Assembly: GCF_000166275.1 (NCBI RefSeq)
Contig: NZ_CM001023.1
Coordinates: 1,739,001-1,803,000, forward strand
DNA length: 64,000 bases
DNA from: Algoriphagus machipongonensis
GTDB lineage: Bacteria; Bacteroidota; Bacteroidia; Cytophagales; Cyclobacteriaceae
Direction of reading: 5' to 3'
In this document: positions 41,862-51,093 of the stretch, in pieces
Layout: each line of letters starts with the position of its first letter
Position numbering within the stretch: the first letter of the stretch is position 1
The notes under the pieces: generated by a model
What the model was told of the DNA's origin: nothing
The model's input: the letters and a program-made list of their open reading frames with translations, nothing else
Databases searched by the model: none
Made by a program: the position numbers and the translations under genes

Positions 41862-44642
41862 TTAAATTGTTCCTGGTCTTCCTCGTCTATCACCTCCACC
41901 ATCATTGACCATTTCGTTATAGTCTTGCATGTCCATTCCTTTACTGAATCGACGAATGTTGAATGTGAAGGTTAGCATGAAATATCGCTGAAGTACATTG
42001 TTTTGTACATCTTCAATGTAAACATCTGTCACATTTCTTCTCACGCTTGTATTCTGTCCTAGTAAATCATAGACATTAAGTGAAATTTCACCTCGTTGGT
42101 TAGCAAAGACTTTCTTACCAATACTCATATTCATGAGCAAGAAATTATTGTCAAATCCTTCAGAAAGACCTGAATTGATTTGATGGTTCAAGTCCATTCT
42201 ATAAACGAAACCTTCCCAAATAATCCAGCTGAAATTCAATCGAGTTCTCTGGTTAAAATATTTATTATCTAAGCTCGGGTTTAAGGTGTTCTTTACATTA
42301 TTGAAAGACGCTCGGGTAGATATATTAAAATCAACCTGATCACTGATGTTACTACTAATTGAAATACCTGTACTAATTCTACTGGAGTTATTAAAACTCA
42401 ACTCATTATTCACTTGTCCAGGTCTTTTGCTGAAGCTTAACCCACCATTGATATTGAGGTTTGACTTCATAAAATCCAAAGGCATCCCATAACTCAGCCA
42501 AGACCTGAAATCTTGGTAACCATCTAAGTTTACAGGTCTGAAAAGTTGCGAACCTTTTTCCAATACGATTCCTCCTGGTAGAGTTGTAGTAGAGTCAGCA
42601 ATAAAAGAACTATTGGCAATAGAATTCTCCACGATGCTGGCTTGTGCGAATACAAACCATGATTTATCTGTGTCAGGGTTTCTGCTTCTCAATCTCAATC
42701 TAATTCTGTTAGAGTAGGATTGATCAAGATCTGGATTACCTGTTCTTAATTGAAGCGGATTGGAGTTATCGATTACACCTTGTAGCTGTTGCACGGAAGG
42801 AGCATCTGTATCCGTGTCGTAGTCGATCTCCATATTGGTGTTGTCAGAAAACTTATAATCAAAACGCACCGTCGGCATGAAGCTTTCGAAGGTTCTTTGC
42901 AAGTCAAAAGGAGCAGGGAAGCCTTGGTCATTTTGCAGTTTTGCATGTTGATATTCACCTTCTACCTGAAACTGAACTTTGTCTTTTTTCCATTGGTATC
43001 CCAACTCAGTTTCCTGACGAATGTATTTGCTCTCGAAGGTATTACTCAAGGCTGTGTCAAGTTCCAAACCTAGATTAGGTAAATCCTCATCTAATATGTC
43101 AAAAGTCAGCTGATCGGAGTCGTCAGATCGATTTCCAATTTCATATTCCAATTCCATCTGACCGTATTTCCCTATTGGTTCGGTATAGGAAACTCCAGTA
43201 TTCCAATTGGTTCCTGTTCTGTCTCTCTGGATTCGTTGTTGTATGATTTCAGTTTTTTCTGTTGGTTGGAAGAAACTGTTAGTAGCTTTTCTGAATGCCA
43301 AATCCTTATTCCAATGATAGCCATAGCTAGCTCTTACGGTCAAAGATCTACCGGCTTTATTGAATTTATGTCCATAGTACAGCCTATTGTCTATGTCAAA
43401 ATCGTCATTGTCGGCTGTTCTGGTATTTTCGGTCTGGTTCAATAATCCCAAATCATTCATAGATTCTCCTAAAAATCCAGAATTCTCTTTGTCATTGGAA
43501 GCTGAGAACCTTGGTCTAAATACGATTCGGTTGTTATCATCAATGTTATACTCCAATCGCATGTCAAACCTGTGATCTCTATTAACTCGTGTGTTTCGGC
43601 TTTCTTCAGTATACGTTTGACCATCATTGGCATCCGTTACATATTCGCGGAATAAGGAAGAAATCCCATTGTTTTCACGCTTTCTGAAAAGATAGCTTCC
43701 ACTGATTTTCAGTTTTTCACCAATCAGATCAGAGTAATTTAAGCCAAGAATGTTGGTCTTGATAATTCCGTTTTGTGGTCTGTCATTTCCTCTGGCGTTG
43801 GGATCCGCCGTATAGCTGTCCACATTAATATTGTTGCTAAGACCTGTAAAAGTTATTCTTTGGTCCTCATTAAAAGCATTGACACTGGCTCCTGCTAGAT
43901 ACCTGTCATCTGTTCCGTAACCTACGGATGCTTTTCCAAATTGTCCTTTTCTTCTGTTGGGTTTAGTGATGATGTTAATGGTTTTCATACGCTCACCATC
44001 ATCAAATCCACTCAGTTGTGCCTTTTCACTTTTTTGATCAAAAATTTCAATCCCTTGAATAACTTCAGCAGGTAAGTTTTGAAGTGCAGTCTGCACATCC
44101 CCTCCAAAAAATGGTTTTCCATCCACCAAAATTTGAGCAATAGATTCTCCTTGTGCCTGCAATGATCCGTCCATAGAGGTGACCCCTGGAAGTTTCTCCA
44201 CCAAAGTTTGAGCGGAAGCATCTTTCATTGTTTTGAATGCATCTGCATTATATAAAGTGGTGTCACTTTTTTGAGTTCCTGTGGACCGTCTGGCATTTAC
44301 CGTCACCTCCCCAAGCTCTGTGGCTGTCTCTTTCAGATTTAAATTACCTAAATCAAGATCTTCTTTAACCTCAATGGTTTTAAACAAATTTTGGTAACCC
44401 AAATACTGGACCTTTAAAAGGTATTCACCCTCATCGACGTTTTGGATATCAAAATACCCATCAATGTCTGATATCATACCATCTACCTGGACAGAGTCAG
44501 AGTAGGTTAATAATAAGATGGTAGCATTGGGGATACTCTGGTCAGACCCAAATTCTAAAATTCTTCCCTTTATAAAATAGCTTTGGGCAGAGCCCAAATG
44601 GACTAGGCCGAAAAAAAATAAAAGTGGTAATAAATATTTCAT
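41862..44642 (-). CDS. TonB-receptor-like outer-membrane beta-barrel protein
   Basis: A 926-residue outer-membrane protein. The signal peptide ends HLGSAQS. A carboxypeptidase regulatory-like domain (about 22-105, with GSDQSIPNATILLL and DIDGYFDIQNV) is followed by a plug-like region (about 115-215, LVEKLPGVTSMDG and AQILVDGKPFFGGDVQTALQNLP) and a barrel of the OMP_b-brl_3 type. Homologues are annotated as TonB-dependent receptors, but no SusD partner is next to it. The upstream ATG at 44687 does not fit a signal peptide. The substrate is unknown. Confidence 0.88.
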   Translation of the reverse strand: MKYLLPLLFFFGLVHLGSAQSYFIKGRILEFGSDQSIPNATILLLTYSDSVQVDGMISDIDGYFDIQNVDEGEYLLKVQYLGYQNLFKTIEVKEDLDLGNLNLKETATELGEVTVNARRSTGTQKSDTTLYNADAFKTMKDASAQTLVEKLPGVTSMDGSLQAQGESIAQILVDGKPFFGGDVQTALQNLPAEVIQGIEIFDQKSEKAQLSGFDDGERMKTINIITKPNRRKGQFGKASVGYGTDDRYLAGASVNAFNEDQRITFTGLSNNINVDSYTADPNARGNDRPQNGIIKTNILGLNYSDLIGEKLKISGSYLFRKRENNGISSLFREYVTDANDGQTYTEESRNTRVNRDHRFDMRLEYNIDDNNRIVFRPRFSASNDKENSGFLGESMNDLGLLNQTENTRTADNDDFDIDNRLYYGHKFNKAGRSLTVRASYGYHWNKDLAFRKATNSFFQPTEKTEIIQQRIQRDRTGTNWNTGVSYTEPIGKYGQMELEYEIGNRSDDSDQLTFDILDEDLPNLGLELDTALSNTFESKYIRQETELGYQWKKDKVQFQVEGEYQHAKLQNDQGFPAPFDLQRTFESFMPTVRFDYKFSDNTNMEIDYDTDTDAPSVQQLQGVIDNSNPLQLRTGNPDLDQSYSNRIRLRLRSRNPDTDKSWFVFAQASIVENSIANSSFIADSTTTLPGGIVLEKGSQLFRPVNLDGYQDFRSWLSYGMPLDFMKSNLNINGGLSFSKRPGQVNNELSFNNSSRISTGISISSNISDQVDFNISTRASFNNVKNTLNPSLDNKYFNQRTRLNFSWIIWEGFVYRMDLNHQINSGLSEGFDNNFLLMNMSIGKKVFANQRGEISLNVYDLLGQNTSVRRNVTDVYIEDVQNNVLQRYFMLTFTFNIRRFSKGMDMQDYNEMVNDGGGDRRGRPGTI

Positions 44643-44968
44643 AAGTTGGTTTTGATTACCATGAATTACTCCGTTGAGTAAATTCAAAAGTTGGTTTAAT
44701 AGGTTTTACTTGTTATCTAGTTTATTAACAAAGGAAATTAAATAGATGTTTGTTTGATAGGGAATATTGTCTAAGCGGTCAAATGTTAAATTTAATTGGG
44801 GATCATCTTGTTCGTTGTGATGAGTGGTAAGATTTTCATGGTTTTATTAGTGCTTGATAATGAATAGATTAATTGTGTCTCATGGATTTTTGACACTTAT
44901 TGACATACTTACATGTTAATTTTTTAATCATATGTATGTTTATAAAAACAACATTTGTAAATTAGCTG

Positions 44969-45244
44969 ATGTTAAAAATGACAAAGATGGAAAATCAGGA
45001 AAAAATCAGCATTACGACAAAGACCTTGGCCTCAGGAAATTGCCAGGTGAAATTTTTTATTGAAGACGAAGCAAAACCACAGTATGGTTACCTTTTAGTG
45101 ACCGAGCCGAAGCCTGTAGGTGAGATCATAGAGGAGATCAAACAAAGGATGGAGAAAAGGAGAGACAGGACTTTGAATCTCAATTCATTGATTCCTATGT
45201 CTAAGGCTTCTGAAGATCATAACTTTTACTTGTTTTCAGCATGA
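44969..45244 (+). CDS. Small hypothetical protein, 91 aa, coupled to an XRE/S24 regulator
   Basis: A 91-residue soluble protein with no domain I recognise. It contains SGNCQVKFFIEDEAKPQYGYLLV and a basic segment IKQRMEKRRDRTLNLNS. Two other in-frame ATG codons (44978 and 44987) are also possible starts. Its TGA stop overlaps the ATG of the following XRE/S24 gene, so the two are translationally coupled. It may be a partner or regulator of the repressor; this is inference from position only. Confidence 0.6.
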   Translation: MLKMTKMENQEKISITTKTLASGNCQVKFFIEDEAKPQYGYLLVTEPKPVGEIIEEIKQRMEKRRDRTLNLNSLIPMSKASEDHNFYLFSA

Positions 45245-46014
45245 GTTTTTTATCCTCAAACCTACGTTTTCTGAGAAAGCAAAAAGGCATCACTCAAATG
45301 GAGATGGCCGATCAGCTTGCTGTGCAAAGGACCATGATTTCAGCATATGAAGATGGAAGATCTGAACCCAAATTATTGACTTTGAAAAAGCTGAGCGATA
45401 TGTTGGAAGTAGGGGTGGAGGAATTATTGGAGCATGATATTGAAAAGCTTGGAAGAAGAGCTATTCAAAAGAGAAAGCTGAATATTTTAACTATTGCAAC
45501 TGATGCCAATGATAATGAAAACATTACCATGGTTCCTCAGAAAGCTTCTGCAGGGTATTTAAACGGATTTGCAGACCCGGAGTACATTGAAGAGCTTCCC
45601 CAGTTTCACTTGCCTAATTTGCCTAAAAACGCCACCTATAGGGCATTTGAATTAGCAGGAGATAGTATGCTTCCACTGATTCCTGGTACAATAGTGATCG
45701 GAGAATATGTAGATCAGCTGACCAATATCAAAAGTGGTAAAACCTATGTGTTGGTCACACAGACAGAAGGGGTGGTTTACAAACGAGTTTTTAACTATTT
45801 ATCCGAAAACGGGAAGTTATTTTTAGTCTCCGACAATGAACATTATAAGCCTTTTGAGGTGAAAGGGGAAGACGTTCTTGAAGTCTGGGAATCCAAAGCT
45901 TTTATCAGCACTGACTTTCCAAACCCTGGAGATAAAAAGAAATCCTTGACTTTAGAGGATTTAGGTGAAATGATAAAAGATATTCAAGCTGATTTACGAA
46001 GGATCAAGGGTTGA
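45241..46014 (+). CDS. XRE-family repressor with S24/LexA-like C-terminal domain
   Basis: A 257-residue regulator. The N-terminal XRE helix-turn-helix (about 6-62) has LRKQKGITQMEMADQLAVQRTMISAYE. The C-terminal part resembles S24 peptidases (LexA/CI): an Ala-Gly at 104-105 (KASAGYL), the nucleophile Ser142 in GDSM and the base Lys181 in VVYKRV. Both catalytic residues are in place, so autocleavage is possible, though many Bacteroidota homologues are not known to cleave. It overlaps by 11 bp the TIR gene that converges on it. Confidence 0.85.
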   Translation: MSFLSSNLRFLRKQKGITQMEMADQLAVQRTMISAYEDGRSEPKLLTLKKLSDMLEVGVEELLEHDIEKLGRRAIQKRKLNILTIATDANDNENITMVPQKASAGYLNGFADPEYIEELPQFHLPNLPKNATYRAFELAGDSMLPLIPGTIVIGEYVDQLTNIKSGKTYVLVTQTEGVVYKRVFNYLSENGKLFLVSDNEHYKPFEVKGEDVLEVWESKAFISTDFPNPGDKKKSLTLEDLGEMIKDIQADLRRIKG

Positions 46015-47092
46015 TTCTTTGCAACATGATCTTGGTTTGAGTTCTGGGATTGTCAATGTCGATAGTTCCTGACCAGGTTCTCCCATAATTATTGGTGGAT
46101 AAATTGAGTTTTCCTCCTATCTGAAAAAACGTATTGTAGTAGTCAGCAGTCAATTTATTATCAGTGATTGTTCCAGAGCCTTCTCCGATTTCTGCGTCAA
46201 GAAAATTATATTCAATAAATTCAAAATACCCATCTTCATACTGATTGAATACCAAAGTACTTGTATTCCCCTGCCCATCAGATTGAAGCCAAAAACCAGA
46301 AATTTCATCAATCTCCGGACTTGTAGGCTGTGAATTATTTTGACTTGGGGTATTCTGAATTTCCGGTTCCATTGTACTCTCCTCCTGAAGTTCCTGAAAA
46401 TCCTCTGTACTAGCAGTACCGGGATCATTAGAAAAATCTTCTAATGCTACCTGAGTCTCTTCACTGTAGTCGTTTGGGTATTCATCTCCAGAATTCTCTA
46501 GCATTAAGGAAAAGATGATTAAACCCACAATAGCAGCCAAAAGCCAGATATAGTTTTTGGCAAACCAACTTTTCTCTTTTTTTTGAATTGGAGGGATTGG
46601 ATTAAAAGGCTTGTTTTTTGGTAAAGGTTTGATGATTTTACTCAGAACCTCAATCAATTGATCGCAATCATATTTCCACCTCGAACTACTTAATTCATGG
46701 GCATGTCGCCTTGTTAAAGCTTGTAGTTCTTCGGGAAGCTCTTCTGATTTAGGCATGACAGCTCCATTGACTAAGACAGGGATGACTCGGATATCCCTTT
46801 TTAAAGCCGCAGAAATTTCAAGCCTTATAAAATCACCTTCATGAAACAAACGGGGATTACCTTCTGAGTCTTTAATGTTTAACCAGTGTGGACCAATTAA
46901 AGCAATAAGCACTTTGCAAGAATTTAGTGCTTTATCTATCGCCTGAACGAAGTCTAATCCTGCTTCTATTGTTTCTACATCCAAAAAAACAGTATCATCT
47001 CCAAAAACCTCCTGTAGGTGGTCTACTAATCGGCCAGCTTCACCAGATGCATCTTGTCGACGGTAGCTTACGAATATTTTATTGTCAGCCAT
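46004..47092 (-). CDS. TIR-domain protein with a transmembrane segment
   Basis: A 362-residue protein with an N-terminal TIR_2 domain (about 3-150). The sequence FVSYRRQDASGEAG is followed by VFLDVETIEAG, where Glu43 matches the catalytic Glu of TIR NADases. A Lys/Pro-rich linker leads to one transmembrane helix (about 181-198), an acidic low-complexity stretch (about 200-260) and a beta-rich C-terminal domain (about 262-360) that may sense or bind something. Possible roles are defence effector or surface signalling. An intrinsic terminator sits immediately upstream of its ATG. Confidence 0.82.
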   Translation of the reverse strand: MADNKIFVSYRRQDASGEAGRLVDHLQEVFGDDTVFLDVETIEAGLDFVQAIDKALNSCKVLIALIGPHWLNIKDSEGNPRLFHEGDFIRLEISAALKRDIRVIPVLVNGAVMPKSEELPEELQALTRRHAHELSSSRWKYDCDQLIEVLSKIIKPLPKNKPFNPIPPIQKKEKSWFAKNYIWLLAAIVGLIIFSLMLENSGDEYPNDYSEETQVALEDFSNDPGTASTEDFQELQEESTMEPEIQNTPSQNNSQPTSPEIDEISGFWLQSDGQGNTSTLVFNQYEDGYFEFIEYNFLDAEIGEGSGTITDNKLTADYYNTFFQIGGKLNLSTNNYGRTWSGTIDIDNPRTQTKIMLQRINP

Positions 47093-47120
47093 AAAAAAAA
47101 GTCCCTGATATTCAGGGACT
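47093..47120 (-). terminator. Intrinsic terminator abutting the TIR gene start codon
   Basis: Nine-bp arms AGTCCCTGA (47100-47108) and TCAGGGACT (47112-47120). On the minus strand the stem is followed by eight T residues and then directly by the ATG of the TIR gene. It would end transcription from the upstream 251-aa gene, and it leaves no room for a conventional ribosome-binding site before the TIR gene. Confidence 0.82.
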
Positions 47121-47166
47121 AAAATAAGGAAAAATGTCTTTTATGCACTAAAAACTCCCGATCTTA

Positions 47167-47922
47167 TTACCCGAGGAGATCCCTAAATCTTTCTTTAATT
47201 TTACTGACTACGTCATTGGCCGGGTCGATATTTACCACCCCTTTTCCTAATTCGTGCCAGTAGCCATCACCACATTCTATATAAGATCCTCTCTTCTTAC
47301 CGGGCTCTTCTTTGGCAAATTCGTAATTATAGTCAGGAGTGAAAATTAACTTCATCAACTGTACTGTGTATTCCCAATTAATAGATCGATTTTCATCTTC
47401 ATGCTTGAAAATAACCGATCGATCCGAGAAGTGAACAGTGATTTCACAATCTTCAATTTTGTCTGTGCTGACTTCTCTATAGTGTACAGTTAAAGGAGCT
47501 TCTTTTTGAGAAGTTTCGTAAATAGCTTGGATTAAATCCTGTCCAAAAAGCTGCCAGCCCTCTTGATCAGCAGGTATCTTCACTTTTCCTTCCTGTCCAT
47601 TTTCAGATAATTTGACAATGATCCCACCGTCATCCATAGACTTTCCAGACCATTTAACGCTTTCTGTTTTTTGTTGAACCGCTTTAATCCAGACTGGATT
47701 TAATTCCCCGTCAAAGGAATAATCATCAGATAAAGTAAAACCTTCTTCCAGAATCTCAGCTTCGCTCAATTCCTCTCGGTCTGTGTAGTGAAGATCCAAT
47801 TTGGCGTGGAGATTACCTTTACTCCAATCGAGTGAGATTCTATAAACGTGGCTATAAGGAGGGGGGATTATTCCCGAATCAAATTCAAGTTCAATTCCTG
47901 TTAAGGAGTCTTTTTGAGGCAT
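47167..47922 (-). CDS. Conserved hypothetical protein, 251 aa
   Basis: A 251-residue soluble protein with no signal peptide and no domain that I recognise. It is rich in charged residues and contains SHVYRISLDWSKGNLHAKLDLHYTDREEL, SGKSMDDGGIIVKLSE and ECGDGYWHELGKG. The frame is open to a TTG at 47943, but the ATG at 47922 is the first credible start. A terminator follows the gene and separates it from the TIR gene on the same strand. Whether the two are functionally linked is not clear. Confidence 0.7.
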   Translation of the reverse strand: MPQKDSLTGIELEFDSGIIPPPYSHVYRISLDWSKGNLHAKLDLHYTDREELSEAEILEEGFTLSDDYSFDGELNPVWIKAVQQKTESVKWSGKSMDDGGIIVKLSENGQEGKVKIPADQEGWQLFGQDLIQAIYETSQKEAPLTVHYREVSTDKIEDCEITVHFSDRSVIFKHEDENRSINWEYTVQLMKLIFTPDYNYEFAKEEPGKKRGSYIECGDGYWHELGKGVVNIDPANDVVSKIKERFRDLLG

Positions 47923-47995
47923 AGTAAAATTTGCTTTGCGCAAAAGTAATTTATTTCAAGGAATTAGCAGTTATTTGCAAGGTTAAACACGTTCT

Positions 47996-48607
47996 ATGGA
48001 ATCAGTATATGAAAGGATTGCCTCAGAGATTTATGATAAATCTTATGCAATCGTTGATGATTTTATTAGTGAGGATCTAAGGGCCTCGCTTCTTCAGGAA
48101 CAAACCGAGCTTTTGGAAGCAGGAAAGTTCAGATTGGCAGCAGTTGGTAAGGGGGAGAAAAAACAAATAAGGACAGAAATCAGAAATGATCAAGTCCTTT
48201 GGCTTAACCCGGATGAGTTAAGTAGGTATGAAAGTATCTATTGGGGGGAAGTTGAAAAGGTTAGACTTGCCATCAACCAAAGATGTTATATGGGACTGAA
48301 ATCCTTTGAAGGCCATTTTGCCAGATATCCAAAGGGATCATTTTATGTCAGGCATATGGATCAATTTCAGCAGGTAATTTATCGGCAAGTTACCGTGATT
48401 ATTTACCTCAACGACTCCTGGTCAGAGGAAGATGCTGGTATGTTAAGGATGTATTTGCCACAAGCAAACGGTTCGGAAGAAATCTTGGATATTTCTCCAA
48501 TAGGAGGGCGACTTGTAGTGTTTTTAAGTGGTGAAATTCCTCATGAAGTTCTTCCTACCAATAAGGAACGTATAAGCATTACTGGTTGGCTGAAAGATAT
48601 AGATTAG
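47996..48607 (+). CDS. 2OG-Fe(II) oxygenase (prolyl 4-hydroxylase-like)
   Basis: A 203-residue cytosolic dioxygenase. The facial triad is visible as His120-x-Asp122 in YVRHMDQF and His183 in IPHEVLP, and Arg192 in RISITGW probably binds 2-oxoglutarate. The fold and length match the prolyl 4-hydroxylase/2OG-FeII_Oxy_3 group; similar bacterial enzymes modify proteins such as EF-Tu or ribosomal proteins, but the target here is unknown. The gene is divergent from the 251-aa protein gene and ends 4 bp into the convergent DUF2141 gene. Confidence 0.88.
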   Translation: MESVYERIASEIYDKSYAIVDDFISEDLRASLLQEQTELLEAGKFRLAAVGKGEKKQIRTEIRNDQVLWLNPDELSRYESIYWGEVEKVRLAINQRCYMGLKSFEGHFARYPKGSFYVRHMDQFQQVIYRQVTVIIYLNDSWSEEDAGMLRMYLPQANGSEEILDISPIGGRLVVFLSGEIPHEVLPTNKERISITGWLKDID

Positions 48608-49029
48608 CGAAGTTTTATTTTGACTTTAACTTCTTGATCTGTGACTTCAAATGAGGCTTTTGAGAAACTGGGTGCACCAAAAAGTAAGCTTGGGTTGTTA
48701 GAAAACCCAAATTTATCCAATGGATAACCGATGGCATTCGTCTTTATTTCTCCGTCCATGTCCTCATCATGAAACACCGATACAGCATAGCTGCCTGGTT
48801 CAACATCTGGAATAATGATTTCAGCCTTCTTGTTTTCCACAGGAAGGCTTAATCTTTTCCATGCCTTGTCTATTTCTGAAGGAAAGCCTTCTTCTTGATT
48901 AAAAATCAGTACTTGCACATGCCCATGATCCACTACCGTTTCCTGGATGATTAAATGGATTTTGCCCGCTGGAGCTGATGTCATCAACCCTAAGCAACTA
49001 AAGAAGAAAGCAAAAATCAGTTGAATCAT
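48604..49029 (-). CDS. DUF2141 domain-containing exported protein
   Basis: A 141-residue exported protein with a signal peptide ending TSAPAGK (about residue 21). The mature part is a DUF2141 beta-sandwich with the family motifs PGSYAVSVFHDEDMDGEI and AIGYPLDKFGFSNNP. The function is unknown; many members sit with cell-envelope genes. Its start codon overlaps the menE stop codon by 4 bp, so it is the second gene in that transcript even though it has no evident link to menaquinone. Confidence 0.85.
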   Translation of the reverse strand: MIQLIFAFFFSCLGLMTSAPAGKIHLIIQETVVDHGHVQVLIFNQEEGFPSEIDKAWKRLSLPVENKKAEIIIPDVEPGSYAVSVFHDEDMDGEIKTNAIGYPLDKFGFSNNPSLLFGAPSFSKASFEVTDQEVKVKIKLR

Positions 49030-50084
49030 ATGTTATCAGCTGTAAGTTTTCTGTTTATTTTTCCAGTTTCTGTTCGGATAAATTTATCTACGAAATAAAT
49101 TTCCTTGGGGATTTCATATTTATCGAGGACCTCGAGAAATTTATCTTTCAATTCCCGAGAGACTTTGTCAGCCACAGAAAGATCAGATTCTATGATTAAG
49201 ACAAGTTTCTGGCCAAACTTTGAGTCAGGAATACCAAAAAGAAAATATGAATGATCTGGAATTAGATGTTCAAGCTTTTTTTCAATTCGTTCAGGATGGA
49301 GTTTATACCCACCTGAGTTAATGACAAAATCTGTTCTTCCCAACCACTTGAAATGATAGGGATCAATTAGCTCGACCATATCATTGGTCTGGATTTTTTG
49401 ATGATTGCTCATAGGGCAGTTTACCCAAAGTGCTCCTCTATTATCTGTTCCCACTTCGACTGATGGTAATACTTGATAAACCATTTCTTCACTGGAATAA
49501 GAAGCAATGGCAATATGTGAAACAGTTTCTGTCATTCCATAGCTTTGAAAAGCGTTAAGCTTTAATTCCAATATGGCTTCCTGCAAGTTTTTAGAGGCCG
49601 GAGCACCACCAATCAGAAGATAGTTTATAGCTTTTAGCTTATTTAAAGAGCTTTTAATACTTTCTTCCACCTGTAAAGGAACCATGGCTACAAATTCTGG
49701 ATCGAATGAATCTGGTAGATTTTTCAATGGCGTTGAACTTGGTTCAATGAGTAGAATGCTTCCTCCCCATACCATAGCTCTAACCAACATCATCTTCCCT
49801 GCAATAAATTGAGTATTCATGCAGCAAAGTAATTGGGGCTTAGCGGGAATTTCGAAAAACTGCTTCGTCGCCAATGCACTGGATTCCATTTGGGATCTTT
49901 GGATCAAGATTGGCTTTGGGGTTCCAGTAGATCCTGAGGTGTGTAGTAAAAAGGAGTTTTTGCCTTCTAGCCAATCCTTGCAAAAGGAAAAAGCGTCTTT
50001 AGCAAAGTGCGGGATTTCTACTGAAGGGCTTTGAAAGTCTTGAAGGGTACGAAATGAATGTGAACCTATTTGCAGCTGAAACAT
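49026..50084 (-). CDS. menE: O-succinylbenzoate-CoA ligase-like AMP-binding enzyme
   Basis: A 352-residue adenylate-forming enzyme, short like the Bacteroidota MenE proteins. It has the ATP-binding signature LLHTSGSTGTPKPI (residues about 47-60), the YGMTE motif (SYGMTETV) and a C-terminal domain with GRTDFVINSGGYKLHPERIE, and the catalytic Lys in ETGKINRKL. It activates o-succinylbenzoate to its CoA ester in menaquinone synthesis. Divergent from menB (next gene) across a 105-bp promoter region, which supports the assignment. Confidence 0.87.
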   Translation of the reverse strand: MFQLQIGSHSFRTLQDFQSPSVEIPHFAKDAFSFCKDWLEGKNSFLLHTSGSTGTPKPILIQRSQMESSALATKQFFEIPAKPQLLCCMNTQFIAGKMMLVRAMVWGGSILLIEPSSTPLKNLPDSFDPEFVAMVPLQVEESIKSSLNKLKAINYLLIGGAPASKNLQEAILELKLNAFQSYGMTETVSHIAIASYSSEEMVYQVLPSVEVGTDNRGALWVNCPMSNHQKIQTNDMVELIDPYHFKWLGRTDFVINSGGYKLHPERIEKKLEHLIPDHSYFLFGIPDSKFGQKLVLIIESDLSVADKVSRELKDKFLEVLDKYEIPKEIYFVDKFIRTETGKINRKLTADNI

Positions 50085-50189
50085 ATAAAATCAAGCATAT
50101 ATCTTGGAAACTCCATGGGCAAACTAACAACAAATTTCCACGAAGCCTGTTATCTTGCACCAAAAATAGAGCAATAAAAAGGAAATATA

Positions 50190-51023
50190 ATGGAGTGGAT
50201 AACTGCAAAAGAATACGAAGATATCACCTATAAAAAATGCAATGGCGTAGCTAGGATTGCTTTTAATCGTCCAGAAGTAAGGAATGCTTTTCGGCCAAAA
50301 ACCACTTCTGAATTGTACGATGCCTTTTATGATGCACAAGAGGATACTTCTATAGGAGTTGTTTTATTGAGTGGGGAAGGACCTTCTAAGAAAGATGGAG
50401 GTTGGGCTTTTTGTTCTGGTGGAGATCAAAAGGCAAGAGGCGATCAGGGATATGTAGGAGAAGATGGATACCATCGTTTAAACATCTTGGAAGTACAGCG
50501 TTTGATCCGATTCATGCCAAAAGTGGTGATTGCTGTGGTGCCAGGTTGGGCAGTAGGGGGAGGGCATAGCCTTCACGTGGTTTGTGATATGACACTAGCG
50601 AGTAAAGAGCATGCTATTTTTAAACAAACCGATGCTGACGTGACTAGCTTTGATGGAGGATATGGTTCTGCCTATTTGGCTAAAATGGTAGGCCAGAAAA
50701 AAGCCCGTGAAATTTTCTTCTTAGGTAGAAATTACTCCGCACAGGAAGCCTTTGAGATGGGAATGGTCAATGCCGTAATCCCTCATGATGAGTTGGAATC
50801 GACAGCTTATGAGTGGGCTCAAGAGATCTTAGCGAAATCGCCAACCTCAATCAAAATGTTGAAATTTGCCATGAACCTAACCGATGATGGTATGGTGGGT
50901 CAGCAAGTTTTTGCAGGAGAAGCTACTCGTTTAGCTTATGGAACTGAAGAAGCTAAAGAAGGTCGAAATGCCTTTTTAGAAAAGAGGAAACCTAATTTTG
51001 GAGACAATAAGTGGATCCCTTAA
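50190..51023 (+). CDS. menB: 1,4-dihydroxy-2-naphthoyl-CoA synthase
   Basis: A 277-residue crotonase-superfamily enzyme that closes the naphthoate ring in menaquinone synthesis. The family sequence is nearly complete: RIAFNRPEVRNAFRPKTTSEL, GDQKARGDQGY, the oxyanion-hole segment PGWAVGGGHSLHVVCD and TDADVTSFDGGYGSAYLA, ending with FLEKRKPNF. The MenB-specific Asp in FDGGYGS is present. It lies divergent from menE. A terminator follows at 51051. Confidence 0.96.
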   Translation: MEWITAKEYEDITYKKCNGVARIAFNRPEVRNAFRPKTTSELYDAFYDAQEDTSIGVVLLSGEGPSKKDGGWAFCSGGDQKARGDQGYVGEDGYHRLNILEVQRLIRFMPKVVIAVVPGWAVGGGHSLHVVCDMTLASKEHAIFKQTDADVTSFDGGYGSAYLAKMVGQKKAREIFFLGRNYSAQEAFEMGMVNAVIPHDELESTAYEWAQEILAKSPTSIKMLKFAMNLTDDGMVGQQVFAGEATRLAYGTEEAKEGRNAFLEKRKPNFGDNKWIP

Positions 51024-51050
51024 GATTCAGAAAGCTAAATCATGAAATCT

Positions 51051-51087
51051 AAAAAGGTTCGGGTTTTAATACTCGAACCTTTTTTTG
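51051..51087. terminator. Bidirectional terminator between menB and the serine hydrolase gene
   Basis: AAAAAGGTTCG (51051-51061) pairs with CGAACCTTTTT (51074-51084), with a T run on each strand, between two convergent genes. Confidence 0.85.
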
Positions 51088-51093
51088 TCAATT

